Made by a program: the position numbers and the translations under genes | From: Eustoma russellianum | Lineage: Eukaryota > Streptophyta > Magnoliopsida > Gentianales > Gentianaceae | Assembly (NCBI GenBank): GCA_036186865.1 | Contig: AP025069.1 | Location: forward strand, 19,793,910-19,857,909 | Direction of reading: 5' to 3' | DNA length: 64,000 nt | The notes under the pieces: model-generated | What the model was told of the DNA's origin: nothing | What the model saw: only the letters and a program-made list of their open reading frames with translations | Database searches by the model: none | Shown: piece by piece, positions 43,639-54,027 of the stretch | How the letters are laid out: every line of letters begins with the position of its first letter | Position numbering within the stretch: position 1 is the stretch's first letter

Positions 43639-45791
43639 AAAGAAAGAATAGGACACTACAAGAAATCACTAGAACCATGTTATGCGAAAATAAGTTGCTT
43701 AGATTTTTGTGGGTGGAAGCCGTAAATTGTGCATGCTATATAGTAAATCATTTGTCAATTAGAAAGAAAATAAATAAAACTCCTTATAAGATAGTAACTG
43801 ATCGCATGCCTAAAATTGATTACTTTCATGTGGTTAGTTGTAAATGCATTGTTTTGAATACAAAAGACAATCTAGATAAATTTGAACCTAAATCAATTGA
43901 ATGCATCTTTGTTGGATATTCTGTGAATTCTAAAGCATATAGATGTTATGACCTTATCACTAAACAAATTCTAGAATCTATTCATGTGAAGTTTAATGAA
44001 TTTGGCAAGTTTGAAAAAGATAAAGAATATGATGATGATTTTGAACTAAATCCCGTGTTAGATGATGACGTACATATTGAATCAAATACACTAGAAATGC
44101 ATGATCACTTAGAAATGCATGAGAACTTAGAGAATAATCAACCAAGATGGCATAGGGATCACCACACGATCTCATTATAGGCGATATTACTCAAGGCATC
44201 CGACCACGTAGAAGAATAAATTTGGATGAAATAAATCAATTTCATGCTATGATATCCGAGATTGAGTATAAGAACGTTTTTGATGCCTTGAATGAGTCTT
44301 CTTGGATTGATGCTATGCATGATGAATTAAATCGATTCGTAAGAAATGATATATGGGATTTAGTGTCACGACCACAAGATAAGACAATAATAGGCACAAA
44401 GTGGGTCTTTAGAAATAAAATGAATGATGAAGGTAAAATTGTTAGAAACAAAGTGAGACTTGTAGCACAAGGATATAATCAAGAAGAAGGAATAGACTAC
44501 GGCCAAACATTTGCACCTGTAGCATGTTTAGAATCCATACGACTATTACTTGTTATTGCTTGCATGAAAGGATTTAAACTCTATCAAATGGACGTAAAAA
44601 GTGCATTTTTAAATGGCTTTATACAAGAAGAAGTATACGTGAAGCAACCACCCGGTTTTAAAGATTTGAAATATCCTGATCACGTGTACAAATTAAAGAA
44701 GGCACTATATGGCTTAAAACAAGCACCTAGAGCCTGGTATGATCATTTTGCTACTTTCCTTCTAGAAAATGGATTTAAAAGAGGCACCATAGATAGCACC
44801 TTATTCTTGAAACAAGATAAATCAGATTTACTAATTATTCAAATTTATGTTGATGTCATTTTTGGATCTACATCTCATAAACTTGTTGAAGAATTTGAAA
44901 TTTGCATGAAATCTAAGTTTGAAATGTCTATGGTTAACGAATTGAATTTCTTTCTTGGCTTGCAAATTAAACAAACTAGTAAAGGTATTCACATAAGTCA
45001 AGTCAAATATGTAAATGACATGATTAATAAGTTCAATTTTGAGAACTTGAAACCATCCCCCACCCCTATGAGTGTCACCACTAAACTAGATAAAGATGAA
45101 AATGGAAAAGACTTTGATAATGCTTTATATAGGTGTATCATTTGTTCTTTTCTTTATCTTACCGCAAGTAGACCCGATATCATGTTTAGTGTATGTATGT
45201 GTGCACTTTTTAAAAGCCAACCTAAAGTGTCTCACTATAATGTTGTAAAAAGAATATTTCGATACATTAAGCACACCCCCTTTAGGAATTTGGTATGATA
45301 AAAATTATGAATTTGACTTGCATGCTTATACCGATGCGGATTATGGTGGATGCAAAATAGATAGAAAAAGCACAAGTGACACTTGTCAATTTATAGGAAA
45401 TTCATTAATTTCTTGGTTTTCTAAAAAGCAAGCAAGTGTGGCATTATCTACTACTGAAGCTGAATACATGACACTTAGTTTGTGTTGCACACAACTCTTA
45501 TGGTTAAAACAGTAACTTTCTGATTTTGGTATCAAGGTAAATCGTATTCCCATTTATTGTGATAGTATGAGTGCTATAAACTTGTCTAAGAACCCTCTAC
45601 TACACTCTAAGGCAAAGCACATAGAAGTACGATATAACTTTCTTCGTGATCATGTAAATAATGGTGATATTGTTATAGAAAATGTCCGTACTGAAGTACA
45701 AGTAGCCGATATATTCACTAAGGCACTAAATCAAGCAATGTACGAAAATCTACGCTCCAAATTAGGCATGATTTCTGCTGATTTGATATAG
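43639..45791 (+). pseudogene. pol: Pol of copia C, C-terminal part (integrase end, RT, RNase H)
   Basis: Resumes copia C in register after gypsy F with the ERKNRTLQEI integrase block, then the acidic linker, RT and RNase H. A 3-base loss turns the RT YVDDII block into YVDVI, removing one catalytic aspartate, so RT could not work even if translated. Other breaks: a frameshift near 44170, one near 45285 and a TAA at 45513-45515. It shares several derived changes with unit A. Confidence 0.88.
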
Positions 45792-46012
45792 CTTGATGTG
45801 TCTTTCCATTTTTACATGCACTTTTGATTTTATTTCCAAAATAAAGGGGGAGAGAGAGTGCATGATTTAAGGGGGACGAGAGTGATTGATTGCAAAAATC
45901 AAGGGGGAGAGAATTCAAAATTAAAATTTGAATTTGTGCACGATTGGAGGGGGAGCGGTTAAATTTAAATCATGAACTAAGTTTATTTTGTAAATCATCA
46001 AAAGGGGGAGAT
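45792..46012 (+). other. Copia C 3' untranslated region with purine-tract series
   Basis: Several AGGGGGAGAG-like runs, the last AAAAGGGGGAGAT next to the TGTTAAG start of LTR3. Confidence 0.7.
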
Positions 46013-46366
46013 TGTTAAGAAAAAGAGTTCGAGTGATTCACAAATACATGATTTAAATAACGTGTGTTTAAGAATGCATGATACAATTTATTACTTGACA
46101 CGTTTTTGTGACAAACTTGCCTTATATACTTTATATATAATGTTGTCGTACTAACAAGCCATGAAGCTTTAAAGCTTACATCAAATGGCAAATATTTGTT
46201 GTGTTTGAACTATTTTCAGGTGCCACTATTAATGAACTAAACTAGTTCATTAAGTGAACTACTTAGTTAAATGAACTAAGTAGTTCATTAAATGGAGATA
46301 TATTTGGAGAAGGCATGATGGCAACAAACATAGAAATGGAAAGTCTCCTCCCACTCCATATCACAC

Positions 46367-46425
<59 letters not shown>

Positions 46426-46738
46426 GTTTTTTTAAAAAGGCACAATACACATATATTCTGACGTACTACCGACACGTTATATATATTATGAACGTACGTC
46501 AATGTCACACCACTATACTTACCTCATATTTATGGGTATATTCAGGTCTTATATCATATTATATAAGTCATGATGATGACAAAATTATTACAACATGTTA
46601 CAAAGTTATAAACTGAAAATTGTCGTATCGGGTGACTACCGATACTTCGCCAATGTGTCACGTACTTGCCATATATAGATGGCCAGCCCATATACTTCAA
46701 AAATGGCCACAAATTTCATGGCTAACATGTTATACTCA
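46013..46738 (+). repeat. Copia LTR3, left segment
   Basis: Starts TGTTAAGAAAAAG and runs to the first TSD copy of gypsy D (actca, 46734-46738). It includes a TA microsatellite, the mutated palindrome (46548-46567) and a TATA candidate (46670-46678). It matches LTR1 8139-8814. Confidence 0.92.
46367..46423. repeat. TA dinucleotide microsatellite
   Basis: About 28 uninterrupted TA units. The equivalent positions in LTR1 (near 8498-8520) and N (21788-21800) hold only short, interrupted TA runs, so the expansion is specific to LTR3. Confidence 0.95.
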
Positions 46739-47552
46739 TGTTATAGCCTGCACCCTCCGAAACTTAATTAAATGAGGGAAGGAATTTCAATCAATTAACA
46801 ATCAATTAATAATCAATTAATTATCAATTAATTTTGGATTAAATATTAGAATTAAGAATTAAAGAAAAAAGGATTTAAGTGAAATACAACTTAAAAATTC
46901 CAGTTTTGCCCTTCTCTATAACAAAAACTGATAGAGCGTCATTTCCCCCATCCATCTCAGAAAACGTCGGCCCTCATCTCTCCCCAAGCCCTAGCCGACC
47001 TCCATAGCAGAAGAAGGAGATAGCCTCTAAGAGTTGATCCAAATCCCGTCTGTTTCTCAATCCGATTATCAGTAATCAAAGGCAAGTAACTTTCTTATAA
47101 GTTCTTACGATTTGTGAAGAAAAAGGCCTTACTTTTGTATCAAAATTGGATCACCATGCAGTATTATACCCTTGTTGATCTATATGTGAATTCTGTGTAA
47201 TATCTGTGTTTTGGATTTGATGTTTTGGCCATCGTACATAAAAAATCTAGTTTGATGTGATGATTATATGAATTCCTGCAAATCTATATCCCTTGAATCC
47301 CCTTTGCTGTAATTTTATTGCTTGTTAGGGTTTGAGGGTAAAAGGTGGGATCTTTGGGTTAATAGGGTTTAAATCCTTGAGTTCTAGGCTTGAATCTTTG
47401 TTATGTATGTGTGTAGTGTTCAATTTGTAGTTTAAGTATGAGATGATAGCAGGGATTAGGCCTGGAATGATTGGGATGGAGATTGGGAACGGTTGAAGGT
47501 TTGGTTCTGTCATTTCTGCAGAAATCGCAAAGTTCTTTTCTGAAAATCGCAG

Positions 47553-47795
47553 ACATCGATCAATCGATGTCATTGAATGATGTACATCGATCGATCAATG
47601 TAGGAAGAATGAGAGACTGATGTGAGGCAGAACGGTTCTGACGGACTTCGATCGAACGATGTGAGGGGATGAAGTCACGTGGATCGATCGATGTAGGCAG
47701 AGGGATCAACTGATGTAAGACAGAAAGTTCTCTGATGGACTTCGATCGATTGATGTGAGGGGATGAAGCCACATTGACCGATCAATGTAGGGTAT
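47553..47795. repeat. Dispersed ATCGATCGAT palindrome cluster in the gypsy D LTR
   Basis: About seven sites of the form (A/T)CGATCGA(T/A)CGATGT or decayed versions, 25-45 bp apart, embedded in a longer repeated phrase (ATGTGAGGGGATGAAG occurs twice). The 3' LTR has the same cluster at 54818-55075, with several sites better preserved. Confidence 0.85.
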
Positions 47796-48220
47796 GACGT
47801 CAACCAGTTTCTTGGGAAAAATAGAAGAAAGAAAGGGAAATTAGAGAACCGATTGGGTGACATTAGAGGCTTCTTAGGGTGTGTTTGGGGTCAGTGTAAG
47901 TCTTGGGGACGTATTTTAAGATGGTGAATAAACGTAAAAGATTTCACGAAGTATTCGAACTAGACTTCAGTGTGGGTCTAAGGGGCTAAGGTTGAATGAT
48001 AGAGGCTTGGATGAGTTCAAATGGAGTGGGTGAGATGGTTCAACATGTTTCTTGTGTCCTAATATGAATGCTAATGTTGAGGTAGGCGTGAGTATGTAGA
48101 GGTATGCTTGAATGTGTGAACGAGATGAGCCTCAAGTGACTGAACGACATGTTGAATGTGCATCTTTGCATCATGGCACTTGCATTTGCATTATGTTCAG
48201 ATAAGAGCTGTGCCTTGGCA

Positions 48221-48420
48221 CCGGGTATAAAGTTTTGCGAAATGAGTTGTGATGCATTACATGGTATAAAGACAAGATGTAGCCATCACAGGGTATAAAG
48301 TGAGCTGTAATGTGACACATGGTATAAAGGCAAGCTGTGGATCATTACAGGGTATAAAGTTAAGATGTGGTGTGTCACACGGCATAAAGACAAGCTGTGG
48401 CCCATCACAGGATATAAAGT
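48221..48420 (+). repeat. 30-bp tandem repeat with TATAAAG motifs in the gypsy D LTR
   Basis: GGTATAAAG or a close variant starts at 48223, 48263, 48292, 48321, 48351, 48381 and 48411, spacing 40, 29, 29, 30, 30, 30. The unit also contains AAGCTGTGG and CATCACAG. The 3' LTR has the array at 55505-55705. Each unit could serve as a TATA box, but no start site can be read from sequence. Confidence 0.88.
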
Positions 48421-49102
48421 TATATGACCGAGCATTGTGACATGCATTGCACTATTTTGAAAAGTATTGCACAAGCATTTGTGACTGTGTAGTGTAGAGC
48501 ATGATTGGAAATGGCATGCATCATATGTTTCATTCTGGTATGATTGTTATGTAAGTGAATCGTTGTTTACTTGTGTGTTACTTGTTCTTTTCTTTTATTA
48601 TGCAAGTAAATTAGAACTTTTGAACAACTCAAGACATGTGCCCCTATTCCCCTTGATATTGATATTCACTCATGTCTTGTCATGTGATGATCCCGTATGT
48701 CTTATAAGCGGGTTACTTGATAGCGCTTTCGCTAAGGGTTCTACCCCGTTGTTTTGCAGATGAACCCGGGTATGATATGATTTTCATTAAGGACGACGGT
48801 GAGTGGGCTGAATGGGGTGCTTAGAGTATGCATTGGGAATTGTTATAGGATGTTTCTTATTATTTTAACTTTCTTTCATTCAGTTGAGGGTTAGATGGCT
48901 GCGTCCATAAACAGTTGTATTTACTTATGCTTTTAGGAGAATAGTTTCAATTGATTAAGATTTTAATTTGTAAGTGTCTATGCGCTTGTTTCTCTTATGT
49001 CAGTGATGATGTGTATGTGAGAGTAGCGACGTCTGGTAGTCCTCTTAGTAGGCTACGACAGGTGCACCGGTTCGGATCCGCTGGCTGGGCCGGGACGCTA
49101 CA

Positions 49103-49117
49103 GGTGGTATTAGAGTC
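49103..49117 (+). other. Primer-binding site of gypsy D
   Basis: GGTGGTATTAGAGTC directly after the LTR; close to the initiator tRNA-Met complement TGGTATCAGAGC. The 270-bp leader to the gag ATG has no other feature I can support. Confidence 0.85.
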
Positions 49118-49386
49118 TAGGCTTCAGATCTACCTCGGAGACCTAGGTTATGTCATATAGAGTCCTAAGCTATGATTTTGACCTTAAGTTGATCCATAGG
49201 TCTAAGTATTTGACCTTACATATAAGTTGGATTGGGATGGGTGTGCGCGAGTGCGATATAACTTAATTAATGACTATACGATTCATTTCCTTAAAGTATG
49301 CAAGTTCTATTCAGTGCAATACATATGAGCCTTCAGTACTGTCTTTTGAATTACCGGATGCTGATAAGTGCTGATCTTGCAGAAAT

Positions 49387-50461
49387 ATGCCTCCCAGAAG
49401 AGAAAACCCTAGAAACGGTGGAAACGGGAATGAAAACGCTCAGCCACCGCAGATGGTAATGCCCCAGGCCTTGATGGATGCATTAACGGTGATTGCACAG
49501 GGAGTTGCTCAGCAGGAGCAGCCTCCTCCTTCTCCATCACCGCCTCAGTACGGTATACGATATTATATTGGGGAAATGCGGAAGATGCATGCCCCCACCT
49601 TTGAGGGGACCACAGACCCGGAGGTGGCCGAGTTTTGGTTGGAAGAAATGGAGAAGTGCTTCAGGCTTGTGCAGGTGCCTGAAGAACATAAGGTTGATAT
49701 GGCCACGCCTTTGCTGAGTGGCCGAGCCAATGCTTGGTGGAATGGCATCCTTCCGAAGATGACTCCTCTTATCTTGTGGAGACAATTTGTCGAGGCTTAT
49801 AAGGAGTACTATGTGCCTGAGACTGCTATAATCGAGAAGATAAGGCAGTTTGATAAGTTGGAGGAAGACAGGATGTCCATTTCTGATTATGATGGCAGGT
49901 TCCATGCCCTGGGAAAATTCACGCCCATGGTGTTGGAAAACAACAGAATGAATATGCTCAAGTTCGAGCAAGGTCTGAACCCCCGCATTCGGTCAGCTAT
50001 AGCGGAATCAAGTTTGAAGACTTTTGCTGAGATGTTGGATGCCTGTTATCGGGTGGAGAGCGATTTGCACAGGTTTGAACCTAGAGAGGGTCGTGACAAC
50101 AAGGGTAAGAGGCCAAGAGATGATCTGAGTGATGGCAGACCTGGACATTGGGTCAAAATTCCCAGGAGATGTCAAACCAGATAGTTTCAGAGGACACCGT
50201 AGCAGAGTCAGCCTGATCGACAGGCGACAGGTGTGTGTCCTCATTGTCAGAAGAATCATGTTGGGGAGTGCTTGAAGAAAACTGGAGCGTGTTTCAAGTG
50301 TGGTAAGACTGACCACCGAATCAAGGACTGCCTCGAGTGGAAGCAGATACGACAAGGAGATTCGGGGCCACAGCAACAGCAGATAGCTAAGTCCAAAACC
50401 AATGCCAGAGTCCACGTCATGACGGATGCTGAGGTACAGGAGAAACCCAATGTCGTGACAG
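49387..50461 (+). pseudogene. gag: Gag of gypsy D, frame-broken
   Basis: ATG 49387 (MPPRRENPRNGG). The gag domain spans about residues 55-230 with an AEFWLEEMEKCF motif, ending in a lysine/arginine-rich stretch. A frame break near 50150-50180 separates this from the zinc-knuckle part (from 50233): CPHCQKNHVGEC and CFKCGKTDHRIKDC, then a linker ending NVVTG at the candidate donor. Unspliced, it stops two codons later. Confidence 0.88.
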
Positions 50462-50548
50462 GTATGGTTTGAGTTAAATTTTAGTTGTTTATGTTGGAAC
50501 TAAATTTGCTTTACGTGAGATTTTCCGTGCTATGCTTTTCGTGAATAG
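50462..50548 (+). other. Candidate 87-nt intron between gag and protease of gypsy D
   Basis: Donor GTGACAG|GTATGG and acceptor TCGTGAATAG|GTGC. Unspliced Gag ends MV-stop inside the interval. Excision gives VVTG^AILV in frame with LFDSGASHSFIS. It splits the same glycine codon after its first base as in E and F, while its internal sequence is unrelated at a glance. Pol has no ATG before the protease. Confidence 0.65.
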
Positions 50549-52068
50549 GTGCTATTCTAGTAAATAAAGTGCCTGCGAATGTGTTGTTTGATAGTGGTGC
50601 AAGTCACTCATTTATATCTAAGAAATTCGTATAATGACTTAATTATCTACCCGAGTGGCTTGAGACCCCCTTCAGAGTGCAGGCAGCTGGTGATCAAGTA
50701 CTGCTTTCACATCATCAGTACAAGGATTGTGAGTTGGGGTTGGATGAGAAGGTGTTTTCTGCCACATTGGTTCCGATTGCGATGCGGGATTTCGATGTGA
50801 TATTGGGCATGGATTGGTTGACTAAGTATCATGCCAACATTGACTGCAGGCTTAAACGAGTAACCGTTAAGGATCCCGAGATGAATGAAATGACGGTTCA
50901 AGGAAACATCAAGCTGACAAAGGCCCCCAAGAAAATTTATTTGACTGCGGTTAAGGCTTTCAAGGCTTTGCAAAAGGGAGCAGAGGGATTTATGGTTTAT
51001 ACTATGGATGCTAAGCAAGAGATTCCCTCCATTGATCAGATTCTAGTGATCAACGAATTCAAGGACGTATTTTCAGATGATTTGCCTAGAGTACCCCCAT
51101 CAAGAGAAGTGGAGTTCGAAATTAACTTGATTCCAGGAGCTGAGCCTATATTTAAGGCACCTTATAGGATGGCCCCAGCTGAATTTAAGGAGCTAAAGGG
51201 ACAATTACAGGATTTGTTAGACAAGAAGCTGATTCGTCCCAATGTATCACCCTAAGGAGCCCCTGTTTTATTTGTCAAGAAGAAGGATGGCAGTTCGAGA
51301 TTATGTATAGATTACAGGGAGCTGAACAAGATAACCATCAAGAATAAGTATCCACTGCCAAGGATCGAGGATTTATTTGACCAGATAAAGTGTGCCTGAT
51401 AGTTTTCGAAGATCGACCTTCGTCATGGGTACCATCAGTTGCTCGTGAAAGCAGGTGATGTCCCTAAAACAGCTTTCCGTACTCGATATGGGCATTATGA
51501 GTTTTTGGTGATGCCTTTTGGATTGACTAATGCCCCAGCAGCTTTTATGGATTTAATGAACACCGCATTCCGAAAGCAGCTAGATCGGTTTGTGGTGGTG
51601 TTCATTGATGACATTTTGGTATACTCCCCTGATAAGCAGTCCCATGCAGAGCATTTGAGAGTGGTGTTGGAGATTTTGAGATAGCAGAAGCTGTATGCCA
51701 AATTTAGCAAGTGTGAATTTTGGCTAAGGAGTGTGACCTTTCTCAATCACGTGATTTCTGAGGATGGAATTTCAGTGGATCCTAAGAAAGTGGAAGCCAT
51801 CATTGAATGGTCGAGACCTACGAATATGACAGAAGTCAAAAGCTTCTTAGGTCTGGCAGGCTACTATAGGAAATTTATCGAAGGATTCTCAACGATTACA
51901 GTTCCTTTGAGCCGACTCACCCAGAAGAAAACCAAATTTGATGGACTGCAGAATGCAAGCAGAGTTTTTCTGAAATCAAAAAGAGATTGACCACGGCCCC
52001 GGTGTTGGCATAACCCTCCAGCACCGATGGCTTTGTGATCTACAGTAATGTGTCCAAGAAAGGACTAA
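50549..52068 (+). pseudogene. pol: Pol of gypsy D, protease and RT part, broken
   Basis: Protease motif LFDSGASHSFIS, then a TAA near 50632, ILGMDWL, RT blocks APYRMAPAEFKEL, a TAA in SP-stop-GAPVLF near 51253, YRELNKI, adjacent TGA and TAG near 51399-51404, MPFGLTNAPAAF and catalytic FIDDILVYS. A TAG near 51682 and a frameshift near 51945 follow. The end reaches YSNVSKKGL at the candidate second donor. Confidence 0.88.
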
Positions 52069-52135
52069 GTATGTCTATTATTACAAAATGTTGTATTGTG
52101 TATATACCGGATGTGAATTAACTTCCTATTTGTAG
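52069..52135 (+). other. Candidate 67-nt intron inside the RNase H start of gypsy D
   Basis: Donor CTAA|GTATGTCT, acceptor CCTATTTGTAG|GTTG, with a TTAAC branch-like site about 17 nt before the acceptor. It separates KKGL from CVLMQNGR, which is contiguous in gypsy F (KNGLGCVLMQ). Removal restores the frame across the junction, with glycine read as serine. Length is near the lower limit for plant introns. Confidence 0.55.
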
Positions 52136-53989
52136 GTTGTGTCCTAATGCAAAATGGACGAGTTATTTCTTTAGCTTCGAGACAGCTAAAACCTTATGAA
52201 CAGAATTACCCGACGCATGACTTGGAGCTCGAAGCAGTAGTGTTTGCCCTTAAGATTTGGAGAAACTACGTATATAGAGAAAAGTGTGCAGCGTTCACTG
52301 ATCATAAGAGCCTGAAATACTTATTTTCGCAGAAAGAGCTGAATATGAGACAGAGGAGATGGTTGGAGTTACTTAAGGATTATGACTTAACCATCAACTA
52401 TCATCCTGGTAAAGCCAATAGAGTGGCAGACGCGTTGAGCAGAAAATCTAGCCATGTAGGACAGTCCCCATTACAGCGGGAGATTGAAGAGTTTGGGCTG
52501 GATGTTGTAGACTCAGTGGCGAATGTCCTTACAGCCTTGTCTATAACCCCAGGTTTTGTAGGCAGAATTAAAGAAGCTCAATATGATGATGTGTCATTGA
52601 AGGAAATCCGTGACAAATTGAACATGGGACCAGTAAGAGAATTTCAGTTGAGAGAAGATGGAAGTCTATGGTTTCAGAACCGGCTATGCGTACCAGACAA
52701 TGAAAAGCTTTGAAGGGAATTGTTGAGTGAAGCTCATAACTCAAGGTTGTCTATCCACCCCGGAAGCACTAAAATGTATAAGGACCTCAAAGAGAATTAT
52801 TGGTGGATAGGGATGAAGAGAAGTATTGCAGAATATGTTGATAGGTGTCTGATATGTCAGCAGGTCAAAGCGGAACATCAGCGACCTGGCGGTTTGATGA
52901 TGCCACTGGAGATCCCAGAATGGAAGTGGGAACATATGACTATGGACTTCGTGATGGGGTTGCCCAGAACCCGAAGTGGGAATGAGATGATTTGGGTAAT
53001 TGTGGACTGCTTGACGAAGACAACGCATTTCCTGGCGATGCTGAACGGTACCTCTTATTTGAAATTGACAAACATATACGTGGATAACATTGTGAGTTTG
53101 CATGGAGTTTCCGTTAGTATTGTGTCGGACTGTGATCCCAGGTTCACCTCTAAATTTTGGACGGCCTTTCAGAAAGCTATGGGCACTGAACTAAGGATGA
53201 GCACAGCTTATCACCCTCAGACGGATGGACAGTCTGAGAGGACCATCCAAACCTTGGAGGATATGCTGAGAGCATGCGCGTTGGACTTTAAAGGGAACTG
53301 GGATAACATGCTGAAGTTGATTGAATTCTCATACAATAATAGTTACCACAGTGCATTTGGTATGGCACCGTTTGAGGCTCTACACAGACGAAAGTGCAGA
53401 TCCTTGGTTTGTTGGGACGAAGTTGGGGAAAGGACAATCACTACACCAGAGTTGATTGAGCAGACTATTGGGAAAGTGAAGATCACAAGAGAGAGATTAA
53501 AGGTGGCACAAAAATCGCGATAAGAGTTGGGCGGATTCTAAAAGAAGGCCCATGGATTTCGAGGTAGGTGAAAAGGTTTATCTGCGAGTTTCACCCACTA
53601 AGGGAGTTGCGAGATTTAAAATTAAAGGCAAGTCAATTCCTCGGTATATTGGTCCATACGAGGTGCTTAGCAGAGTTGTTGAAAGAGCATACCCATTAGC
53701 GTTGCCTCCGATCCTATCGTAGGTCCACAATGTGTTTCATGTTTCTCAACTAAGGAAATACATGTAGGATCCGAGTCATATTCTTGAGACTCTACCGTTG
53801 GAGATTAAGGATGATGTCACGTATGAAGAGTACCCTGTGAAGGTTGTAGACAGGAAGGATCAAGTTTTACGCAAACGTGTGATTCCGTATGTCAAGATTC
53901 AGTGGAGTAACCATACGGAGCGTGAAGCTACATGGGAACTTGAGGAGCAGATGAAGGAGTTGTATCCACACCTATTCCACTAAGGTACG
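52136..53989 (+). pseudogene. pol: Pol of gypsy D: RNase H, integrase, chromodomain, broken
   Basis: RNase H carries CVLMQNGR, DHKSLKYLFSQ and HPGKANRVADALSRK. Integrase has its zinc region (HNSRLSIHPGSTKMY to CLICQQVKAEHQ), first Asp (TMDFVMGLPRT), second Asp (SDCDPRFTS), and Glu region (TDGQSERTIQTLED). Breaks: a TGA near 52711, a frameshift near 53520, a TAG near 53720 and a TAG near 53765. The C-terminal chromodomain lies at 53798-53983 (VIPYVKIQWSNH then EATWELEEQMKELYPHLF). Chromodomains of this type guide integration to histone-marked heterochromatin. Confidence 0.9.
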
Positions 53990-54014
53990 TCAGTTTCGAG
54001 GACAAAACTTTTTG

Positions 54015-54027
54015 TAAGGGGGTGGAA
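54015..54027 (+). other. Polypurine tract of gypsy D
   Basis: AAGGGGGTGGAA directly before the TGTTATGCC start of the 3' LTR; a single tract, unlike the serial tracts of the copia elements. Confidence 0.85.

Larger units (their letters stand above)
46739..49102 (+). repeat. 5' LTR of gypsy D (2364 bp)
   Basis: TGTTATAGCCTGCACC to GGGACGCTACA. Holds a cluster of ATCGATCGAT-type palindromes (47553-47795) and a 30-bp TATAAAG repeat array (48221-48420). The 3' terminal 70 bp resemble those of E and F in sense orientation, suggesting a conserved R/U5 end. Confidence 0.93.

Noticed and set aside
47325..47863. Minus-strand frames with Asp/Arg-rich repeats in the gypsy D LTR
   Set aside because: They are created by the CGATCGAT repeat cluster being open by chance; stops and frames differ in the 3' LTR.
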